Origin: an uncultured Prevotella sp.
Lineage (GTDB): Bacteria; Bacteroidota; Bacteroidia; Bacteroidales; Bacteroidaceae
Length of the DNA stretch: 12,559 bases
Assembly (NCBI GenBank): GCA_900553155.1
Contig: USCM01000034.1
Location: 1 to 12,559 of the forward strand
Reading direction: 5' to 3'
Made by a program: the position numbers and the translations under genes. How positions within the stretch are numbered: position 1 is the first letter of the stretch; each line of letters opens with the position of its first letter. Of the stretch, positions 8,355 through 12,559 are shown piece by piece. A model generated the notes under the pieces. The model saw nothing but the letters and a program-made list of their open reading frames with translations. It had not been told where the DNA came from and ran no database searches.

Positions 8355-9455
8355 TTAAGAGAAAGTTTTGTCAAATGGAGGATGAGTAAAGACAGCAGCC
8401 GAGCCCGTGTCTGGTGTAACAAACGGCTGACGCATAAGACGCTCCTTGGCGTATCGCCACGTAACGGCAACCGACTGAGGCTCGTTGGCTGGGCGTGATA
8501 CAGAGGAGTCAACCTCTGTGATGATGATGCGTCGAAGTTCGCCGTCAATATGGACGAAGGCATAAGGCGATGACATAAAGTCATAGACAGCATGTCGCTC
8601 CTCGGAAGTAAGCCAACCTGAGTGCGACTTGTGGCGCTCAATAAGCAGCGGATCGAGGCGCACATACTCTCGCCCCGCATAACCGAAGTCGCTGTCAAGT
8701 TCTTGCTCCTCGACATCTTTGCCGCGGAACGTGACACACTCTGGCACACCAAAGAAGTTGAGATATATGAAGTGGTTAGCAACAGACGGACGCGTCTTGC
8801 GGTCAACGCTGAATATGATGCGGTCAACTTGCTTGCCGTCTTTATTGAGCGTAAGCACGTAATAGAGTAGCGTAAAGCCAGTTGTACCATTAGTAGCCTT
8901 CTTTACCTTGTCGGTATCGGCGAGCAGCGTAAAGTAGTCTTTAGAGCAGTCAAGTTCAATGGTCGTCTGCTGCCAAAGCAAATTGCCATTGCGATAACGA
9001 TAGGCAGCACCCAAGACAAGCGACAGACCAGACATGCCTGCTGTGAGGACATTGACGGGCATTGGCTGCCCCTCAATGACGCTACGACGGCGTATCTGTG
9101 TGACGAACATCGGCTTCAGCTCGGTGTGGTTGCGCCACATATACAGAGCGTGCGAGGTGGCAGATGCACCACCCTTGACATCGACCTTAAGCTCGCATGA
9201 TGCAGAACGGCTACCCGTAGCGAGCATAGAGTCGGGCTTGAATGTGGTAAGGACAGCAGCGTTGACAAGCTCGGAGAGTTCGGCAATGTGAACATAGCCA
9301 TCAGCACCAGGCGAGTAGCTCGACGAGTTATTGAAAATGGTGGCGCCCGAACTGTCGCAGATGGAAGTGTCAACAACAACGTCACCCTCAGCCGGGATGC
9401 TGATATCGTCGGCTGAGGGTGAGAATATAATAGATGGCAAAGAAGAAAGCTCCAT
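8355..9455 (-). CDS. phage tail-type structural protein (366 aa)
   Basis: The chosen start is ATG 9455 ('MELSSLPSI'), 19 nt after the 180 aa gene stops; the frame extends to 9542, but that start would lie inside the upstream gene. The protein is beta-rich with no membrane segment. Residues 226-345 hold a pattern I know from Bacteroidales phage tail proteins: 'FIYLNFFGVPECVTFRG' (229-245), then 'SGWLTSEERHAVYDFMSSPY' (279-298), 'VHIDGELRRIIITEV' (301-315) and 'VTWRYAKERL' (331-340), resembling a beta-sandwich that closes the tail tip. A distal-tail or baseplate role is inferred. Codons 12-25 contain a 13-bp perfect inverted repeat. It sits between lysis-type genes and the portal-like gene, an unusual place for a tail protein. 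Confidence 0.65.
   Translation of the reverse strand: MELSSLPSIIFSPSADDISIPAEGDVVVDTSICDSSGATIFNNSSSYSPGADGYVHIAELSELVNAAVLTTFKPDSMLATGSRSASCELKVDVKGGASATSHALYMWRNHTELKPMFVTQIRRRSVIEGQPMPVNVLTAGMSGLSLVLGAAYRYRNGNLLWQQTTIELDCSKDYFTLLADTDKVKKATNGTTGFTLLYYVLTLNKDGKQVDRIIFSVDRKTRPSVANHFIYLNFFGVPECVTFRGKDVEEQELDSDFGYAGREYVRLDPLLIERHKSHSGWLTSEERHAVYDFMSSPYAFVHIDGELRRIIITEVDSSVSRPANEPQSVAVTWRYAKERLMRQPFVTPDTGSAAVFTHPPFDKTFS
9382..9422 (-). repeat. 13-bp perfect inverted repeat inside the 366 aa gene
   Basis: TCACCCTCAGCCG (9382-9394) and its exact reverse complement (9410-9422) flank a 15-nt spacer that contains GATATC. In the mRNA this gives a G+C-rich hairpin starting about 33 nt after the start codon, within codons 12-25. 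Confidence 0.9.
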
Positions 9456-9474
9456 AATACGAAAAATAATATAT

Positions 9475-10017
9475 TTACCAATTAAACAGCTGATAACCCA
9501 CACCCGCCACTGGAGCACGTGTGGAGAAGTTGTACCCCGCATACATCGACCAGCGCCGGTATCTGTACCCGGCCATCACCGATGTGTTGCCAAGCCCCCA
9601 CGTAGACAGTAGGTCTACGGAGTGGGTCGTCGCGAGTCTATTCGGTGTGAACGTGAGACTCACTTTTCGACCTGCTATCACGTTATGGGCTATCGTGTCG
9701 CTTATCACAGCAACAGCGCTGCCACCGAGCTTGCCCGGTGCCGAGGCACGCAGCGTGTCGCGGTATACGTGCCGGGAGAAGTAGGCGTCGACAATGGCGC
9801 ACGTGTCTATATCTACAGGCACCAACTCCCTCACCGTCTCGCCCGGCAACGGAACATATATTGTGTCCACAGTTGTCGGCATCGACAACAGCGGATCATC
9901 GTAGTCAACCCGTGGCTTTGCCACAACCCTCGCACTGGTACACCTACCAATGGCAAAGGCTATGGCAAGAGCCACCAAAATTATTAAGGCTAACACACAG
10001 CATTTTAAGTGCTTCAT
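9475..10017 (-). CDS. membrane-anchored periplasmic protein (180 aa), DUF6808-like, possible lysis partner
   Basis: Residues 8-25 form a single hydrophobic segment after 'MKHLKCC', best read as an uncleaved inner-membrane anchor with the rest in the periplasm. A lipobox is not convincing because the residue before C26 is Arg. Then 'VDTIYVPLPGETVRELVPVD' (50-69), a Pro-rich hinge and 'DAYFSRHVYRDTLR' (77-90) resemble a family I recall as DUF6808 in Bacteroidales; that assignment is tentative. The C-terminal 45 residues alternate polar and aromatic residues ('SVMAGYRYRRWSMYAGYNF', 146-164) and end in Trp, as beta-hairpins facing a membrane often do. It lies 38 nt after the holin-like gene. The position and build suggest a spanin-like function linking inner and outer membranes, but that is inference. 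Confidence 0.7.
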   Translation of the reverse strand: MKHLKCCVLALIILVALAIAFAIGRCTSARVVAKPRVDYDDPLLSMPTTVDTIYVPLPGETVRELVPVDIDTCAIVDAYFSRHVYRDTLRASAPGKLGGSAVAVISDTIAHNVIAGRKVSLTFTPNRLATTHSVDLLSTWGLGNTSVMAGYRYRRWSMYAGYNFSTRAPVAGVGYQLFNW

Positions 10018-10055
10018 AACAAACCAATACTTAAACCTAACCTAATAAATATACC

Positions 10056-10613
10056 TTAATTGTTACAACCTGCTTTTTTACCCATAAGCCTGTCAAAGGC
10101 AGCACCCATGGCCTTCAGCACCATATTGACGTAGAAGCTCTTGTCCTTGCCGTCGATGCAAGCCAAGTTCTCAAGGATGCTCACGGTGTTCTCCACTACA
10201 AAGGCGACCATCAGTATCACCGTCAGCACGTCGAAGAACCACGCGCCCACAAGCCATGTCAGCGAACCCGCGTCATACTGCGCTGCGAACCACTTAAACA
10301 TCTGGCAAGCCACAAACAGCACAAACCAGATGCACAGCTTCAGTACAAACCTTGAGAACTTGCAGCTCTCAAACTGTTCCTCACGCTTGTGGCTCGCCAC
10401 AATGCCCGTCACAAGCTCCACCAGCATTATCAACACCATGGCGATGAGAAGCACCGGCCACACGCCAAGCACCGAGCACACCAAGCCCCAAAACGAAGAC
10501 AGAGCAAAGCTATGACCAACACCTATATATTTGGTCGAGGGGAACACGCTCTGCATCAGAGCACGACCGCTATCGTAGCCATACGATATCAAAAACTTAT
10601 TGAAGAATCCCAT
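10056..10613 (-). CDS. phage holin family membrane protein (185 aa)
   Basis: Holins form inner-membrane lesions that release endolysin at the end of infection. The protein has an amphipathic N-terminus and three to four hydrophobic stretches (about 37-73, 85-108, 117-140). The segment 'ELVTGIVASHKREEQFES' (66-83) followed by 'KFSRFVLKLCIWF' (85-97) and later 'ENTVSILENL' (141-150) matches the Phage_holin_4 (TcdE/BhlA-type) pattern: a TG turn after helix one, a conserved basic loop and an E-N...SI.EN helix end. At 185 aa it is slightly longer than the usual 130-160. It is the first gene after the promoter at 10643-10650, and the membrane-anchored 180 aa gene follows. No endolysin is visible in the window. 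Confidence 0.75.
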   Translation of the reverse strand: MGFFNKFLISYGYDSGRALMQSVFPSTKYIGVGHSFALSSFWGLVCSVLGVWPVLLIAMVLIMLVELVTGIVASHKREEQFESCKFSRFVLKLCIWFVLFVACQMFKWFAAQYDAGSLTWLVGAWFFDVLTVILMVAFVVENTVSILENLACIDGKDKSFYVNMVLKAMGAAFDRLMGKKAGCNN

Positions 10614-10642
10614 ATTAATATAAAGTCAAACGATTACGCTCA

Positions 10643-10650
10643 CAAAGGTA
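10643..10650 (-). promoter_or_regulatory. predicted late-operon promoter, Bacteroidota -7 element TACCTTTG
   Basis: Read on the minus strand, TACCTTTG fits the Bacteroidota sigma-ABfr -7 consensus TAnnTTTG exactly. A weak -33 match (ATG in place of TTG) lies about 19 nt upstream. Transcription would begin near 10635, leaving a leader of roughly 20 nt before the holin-like ATG at 10613. It lies just downstream of the terminator at 10678-10715, so the structural and lysis genes would have their own transcript. Confidence 0.55.
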
Positions 10651-10677
10651 TAGAATAAGTATGCCACCACATAGGAC

Positions 10678-10715
10678 AAAAAAGCGGTGCACCCTATTCA
10701 CATAGAGCGCACCGC
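10678..10715 (-). terminator. rho-independent terminator ending the small-gene operon
   Basis: On the minus strand a perfect 7-bp stem GCGGTGC / GCACCGC (10709-10715 with 10684-10690) encloses an 18-nt loop containing a further CTAT/ATAG pairing, and is followed at once by TTTTTT (10683-10678). It lies about 50 nt after the TGA of the 100 aa gene. The other strand lacks a T-run, so it works one way. It separates the four small genes on the right from the lysis and structural genes on the left. Confidence 0.85.
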
Positions 10716-10762
10716 ATAAAAATGTAAGCACAAAAAATGTAGTTTCCAATCTATTTATACCA

Positions 10763-11065
10763 TCATATCTCCATATCTTTAAGTTCGTACATACGCCACA
10801 TCGGCTCGCCGTCGATAGTGGCAACCTCAAAACCCAATGCCTTCATCCACTTCGACACATCCTCCACAGTCACCGGGCAAGTGTGTCGCAGCGAGTATGC
10901 TATCTCGCGGCTCGACCTTAGTATAAGCCTCTGTCGCTCGCCCGAGGCAGCATAGCTGGCAGTTATAAGGCGCTTGAAGAAAAGACCCTCATTAGGCTCA
11001 TTCGTGCGCACATCCCGCTTCTCGTCGTCACGCTCCAGAGTCGGCACAAATCCTATCTTCCCCAT
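10763..11065 (-). CDS. small protein of unknown function, possible winged-helix-like C-terminus (100 aa)
   Basis: I chose ATG 11065 over an in-frame GTG at 11074: GGAGG lies 8 nt before the ATG but would touch the GTG. The protein has 100 residues, no membrane segment, and a charged N-terminus (11-22). A basic helical stretch (31-60, 'FKRLITASYAASGERQRLIL') precedes 'PVTVEDVSKWMKALGFEV' (64-81) and a short 'GEPMWRMYEL' (86-95) strand region. That helix-helix-strand tail could be a small winged-helix or protein-binding fold, but I recognise no family. It overlaps the end of the 109 aa gene by 13 nt and is the last gene before the terminator. Confidence 0.75.
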   Translation of the reverse strand: MGKIGFVPTLERDDEKRDVRTNEPNEGLFFKRLITASYAASGERQRLILRSSREIAYSLRHTCPVTVEDVSKWMKALGFEVATIDGEPMWRMYELKDMEI

Positions 11066-11382
11066 ACAGCACACCTCCTTTCCGGCTTGAAGTTCTCAGG
11101 GCAGTTGCGGTTCAGATTCTTCAGATACCGTATCGTTAAGTTTATGATGTCCAGGTCGTAGAAGTAGTCCTTATACTCCTGCAGCTCACGGTCCTGCATC
11201 GATCCGTCCATCGTCTTCGACAGCATACGCTCGCCAACATTCGTCAAGAACTCTATCATGTCCGTAATTCTGCCGCTCTTAATATCATCGTCAAGCTCAC
11301 GCACTATCGAGAGTGTCGCATACTTCAGTTCCAAGCCCTCCTTCTTAGGCTGCTGGCTCTGCTGAATGTTGTTAGGGTTCAT
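11053..11382 (-). CDS. small protein of unknown function (109 aa)
   Basis: No family recognised. The Gln/Asn-rich N-terminus (1-12) is probably disordered; the rest is predicted helical and charged (18-55, 63-95), with a basic C-terminal tail containing 'RRCAVWGR' (102-109). Its ATG overlaps the TGA of the 230 aa gene (ATGA) and it has a near-perfect Shine-Dalgarno site 6 nt upstream. Helical, charged and soluble, it could be a regulator or a protein-binding factor; no DNA-binding motif is clear. Confidence 0.75.
   Translation of the reverse strand: MNPNNIQQSQQPKKEGLELKYATLSIVRELDDDIKSGRITDMIEFLTNVGERMLSKTMDGSMQDRELQEYKDYFYDLDIINLTIRYLKNLNRNCPENFKPERRCAVWGR
11073..11083 (-). promoter_or_regulatory. 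strong Shine-Dalgarno site of the 100 aa gene
   Basis: Minus-strand GGAAAGGAGGT, with GGAGG 8 nt before ATG 11065. It decides the start in favour of ATG over the upstream GTG. Confidence 0.8.
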
Positions 11383-12071
11383 AGCTCACCTCCTTCCTGC
11401 TCTATAGTGTTGTTATACTCCATAGCCCAAGTTATCCGGTCCGATTCGAACTGCACGGCGCACATGTGCCCAAAACCACCATCTCCGGCATAATGCAGCA
11501 TACCCTTAAGCTGATAAAAATATACAAATACCACGTTGCTCTCATCTGGCGAGGAACCCTTGTTGTCATCTATCCAAATCGCCTTACACTCTTGGCCATA
11601 GCAGTCATGTTTCTTGCCATAACAAAAATGGGCTTTAGTGTTGCGTCGTGGATATTTATTTGACAGAACTTCAACAAGACCCGCAATATCAGGAAACATA
11701 TCATCCACTCTATCTGTCATCACGCACATGCCATGCAGCGGACTGAGCAAGCGAACCAGCTCCTTCTGGAACTTGTTATTGGGAGCATAGCTACGAACAA
11801 ACACCACCGACATCTCGTTCATAAATCCCGTGTTGTTCCAGTCAACATAAGGCAGCTGCTCGTTAGGCTGCTTCTTCTCCACCTTATAGCCACGTTCTGT
11901 AATATAGTCTATAATGTAGCCATCATCGTTCACGCTCTTGAGCACATCAAAAAGATAGCTCTTCACGTATTTGCCAACAGCCTGAGGCGAAGCGTACTCT
12001 ATATTTTCTGAAATAAAGTTCGACTTTTCGGTTCTGCCGAGATGCTCGAAGTCCTTTTCTATAAGGTTCAT
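11379..12071 (-). CDS. protein of unknown function (230 aa)
   Basis: No family recognised. It is soluble, without signal or membrane segment. The N-terminal half is helical and charged (1-75); the C-terminal half has strands such as 'EMSVVFVRSYAP' (about 85-96), 'CKAIWIDDNKG' (about 162-172), 'NVVFVYFYQLKGML' (about 179-192) and 'RITWAMEYNN' (about 212-221). Cysteines at several sites ('HFCYGKKHDCYGQEC', about 148-162) form a closely spaced Cys/His cluster that might bind metal. ATG overlaps the upstream TGA (ATGA) and is preceded by a near-perfect Shine-Dalgarno site. G+C looks lower than in the structural genes (about 43% in one 60-nt stretch counted by hand). Confidence 0.8.
   Translation of the reverse strand: MNLIEKDFEHLGRTEKSNFISENIEYASPQAVGKYVKSYLFDVLKSVNDDGYIIDYITERGYKVEKKQPNEQLPYVDWNNTGFMNEMSVVFVRSYAPNNKFQKELVRLLSPLHGMCVMTDRVDDMFPDIAGLVEVLSNKYPRRNTKAHFCYGKKHDCYGQECKAIWIDDNKGSSPDESNVVFVYFYQLKGMLHYAGDGGFGHMCAVQFESDRITWAMEYNNTIEQEGGEL
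11387..11397 (-). promoter_or_regulatory. strong Shine-Dalgarno site of the 109 aa gene
   Basis: Minus-strand GGAAGGAGGTG, with GGAGG 6 nt before ATG 11382. It lies inside the last codons of the 230 aa gene, so reinitiation or coupling is likely. Confidence 0.8.
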
Positions 12072-12400
12072 GCTTCACCTCCTTTCTCCATTTCGATGCG
12101 CTCTTCGTCTTTCAGCCAGTTGTCTTTATCCTCTATATTAAGGCGATAGACATTATAGCCCGCGAGTGCAACACAAAGCAGCGTAATGATTAACGATGTT
12201 TCGGCAGCAGCAGCTCCGAATAGCATAGCGATGAAAGCGAGATTGACGCGGATGACCTCACGACGTGTGATGTCGAATCCGCAGATACGTGTGAATGACT
12301 TGCTCTTGGCGTTGACATAAGCCTTGACGGCTGTCTTGAAGTCGATTGTTGACAACGGGCGCAAATGAGCTGTGCGCTGAATTGATGCAGTTGTTTGCAT
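12068..12400 (-). CDS. small membrane protein of unknown function (110 aa)
   Basis: I chose ATG 12400 ('MQTTASIQRT'); the frame continues to 12499, but that start would lie inside the divergent promoter and dyad. A basic, helical N-terminus (about 20-50) leads to a hydrophobic stretch (about 52-86) that can form two membrane helices joined by a tight turn at 'AAAAET', then a highly charged cytoplasmic tail (88-110). This hairpin layout is common in small phage membrane proteins (exclusion, holin-type or anchoring roles), but nothing here decides between them. It is the first gene of the minus-strand block and its TGA overlaps the next ATG. Confidence 0.7.
   Translation of the reverse strand: MQTTASIQRTAHLRPLSTIDFKTAVKAYVNAKSKSFTRICGFDITRREVIRVNLAFIAMLFGAAAAETSLIITLLCVALAGYNVYRLNIEDKDNWLKDEERIEMEKGGEA
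12076..12085 (-). promoter_or_regulatory. strong Shine-Dalgarno site of the 230 aa gene
   Basis: Minus-strand AAAGGAGGTG, with GGAGG 6 nt before ATG 12071. It is embedded in the end of the upstream membrane-protein gene. Confidence 0.8.
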
Positions 12401-12425
12401 AATTTTGGTAAGTTGTAGCCTTATG

Positions 12426-12440
12426 CCGGGATCCGCCCGG
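12426..12440 (-). other. short G+C-rich hairpin in the leader of the small-gene operon
   Basis: CCGGG (12426-12430) and CCCGG (12436-12440) pair with a 5-nt loop, between the suggested minus promoter and ATG 12400. No T-run follows, so it is not a terminator. It could shape the leader RNA or stabilise the message; function unknown. Confidence 0.5.
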
Positions 12441-12472
12441 TACGGTTTGACGTAGGGGTACGAAAAAAGGAT

Positions 12473-12504
12473 CAAATAATATTGTTGTGTTTTTAACAAT
12501 CCAA
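12473..12504 (-). promoter_or_regulatory. possible promoter of the small-gene operon
   Basis: On the minus strand TTG (12504-12502) is followed after 20 nt by TATTATTTG (12481-12473), an off-consensus -7 element with one extra base in the spacer (TAnnnTTTG). Transcription would start near 12465, giving a leader of about 65 nt. The element overlaps the left arm of the dyad. Confidence 0.3.
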
Positions 12505-12511
12505 TATTATT
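12475..12511. promoter_or_regulatory. A+T-rich dyad, candidate operator between divergent genes
   Basis: AATAATATTG (12475-12484) and CAATATTATT (12502-12511) are perfect 10-bp inverted copies. Inner TTGT (12485-12488) and ACAA (12496-12499) extend the symmetry, with a 2-nt offset on the right. The dyad lies between the plus-strand and minus-strand promoters, where a repressor could shut both. Confidence 0.5.
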
Positions 12512-12522
12512 GTTTATCTTTG
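12491..12522 (+). promoter_or_regulatory. plus-strand promoter with -7 element TATCTTTG
   Basis: TATCTTTG (12515-12522) matches TAnnTTTG exactly. A weak T-rich -33 region (TTTT at 12491-12494) lies 20 nt upstream. Transcription would start within a few bases of the ATG at 12527, so the message may be leaderless or the real start lies beyond the window. Confidence 0.55.
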
Positions 12523-12526
12523 CGTC

Positions 12527-12559
12527 ATGAATAGAACTCAGCCCATAGATTACAAGTCC
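12527..12559 (+). CDS. start of a divergent plus-strand gene, cut by window edge
   Basis: Only 11 codons are visible (MNRTQPIDYKS), starting 4 nt after the TATCTTTG element. Too little is present to name it. Divergent placement next to a dyad would suit a regulatory or early phage gene, or a neighbouring host gene. If transcription begins at or after this ATG, the true start is further right. Confidence 0.35.
   Translation, partial: MNRTQPIDYKS

Noticed and set aside
9456..9542. Upstream extension of the 366 aa gene to 9542
   Set aside because: It would lie inside the 180 aa gene; ATG 9455 sits after that gene's stop in an A+T-rich context.
9601..9619. CGTAGAC / GTCTACG 7-bp inverted repeat with a 5-nt loop
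   Set aside because: It is short and inside coding sequence, with no adjacent signal; expected by chance in a window of this size.
9934..9957. Lipoprotein signal in the 180 aa protein near C26
   Set aside because: The residue before the cysteine is Arg, which the lipobox does not tolerate; a plain membrane anchor fits better.
11066..11074. GTG start of the 100 aa gene
   Set aside because: The Shine-Dalgarno core directly abuts the GTG but has ideal spacing to ATG 11065.
12426..12440. Leader hairpin as a terminator or attenuator
   Set aside because: The stem is only 5 bp and no T-run follows on either strand, so termination is not supported; kept only as a structural feature.
12401..12499. 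Upstream start of the 110 aa membrane protein at 12499
   Set aside because: It lies within the promoter/dyad region and ahead of the likely transcription start; the added residues look non-coding.

Overview
This 12.6 kb window looks like part of a tailed bacteriophage or prophage of a Bacteroidales-type host (phylum Bacteroidota). Two things support the host call. Promoters match the Bacteroidota -7 element TAnnTTTG. Several proteins (portal-like, DUF6712-like, the tail protein with a paired 'GWLTSEE...SSPYAFV' block, and the modular fibre) resemble families I know from gut Bacteroidales phages. All well-supported genes lie on the minus strand and are read right to left with almost no spacing. 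By eye the window is about half G+C. No search was run, so family names rest on recognised sequence patterns.

Right end (about 12400-12559): a divergent control region. A plus-strand gene begins at the very edge just after TATCTTTG, and the minus-strand genes start at 12400. Between them is a long A+T-rich dyad (12475-12511) that would suit an operator. Next come four small minus-strand genes (12400 to 10763): a membrane protein and three unrecognised proteins. The last three have near-perfect Shine-Dalgarno sites, unusual for Bacteroidota. This block ends at a clear rho-independent terminator (10678-10715).

Middle and left (10650 to 1): a TACCTTTG promoter follows the terminator directly and appears to start the late operon. 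Its order is a holin-like membrane protein, a membrane-anchored protein with a beta-rich C-terminus (possible lysis partner), a tail-type protein (366 aa), a small basic protein, a portal-like protein (452 aa), a DUF6712-like connector (330 aa), a 254 aa protein that could be a tail-assembly protein, a probable tail-completion protein (170 aa), and a giant fibre-like protein. The fibre has at least 1470 codons and runs off the left edge. Its parts in order are a coiled coil, three tandem aromatic modules, beta-rich Ig-like modules, a LamG-like domain and a CotH-kinase-like domain.

No terminase, major capsid protein, protease, tape-measure protein, endolysin, integrase or replication gene is visible. 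The window is therefore one fragment of a genome whose order is not the textbook head-then-tail layout. I found no defence system, CRISPR array, tRNA or insertion sequence. The most interesting items are the LamG/CotH-like fibre, the strong Shine-Dalgarno gene set, the divergent operator, and a 13-bp perfect hairpin inside the 5' end of the 366 aa gene.
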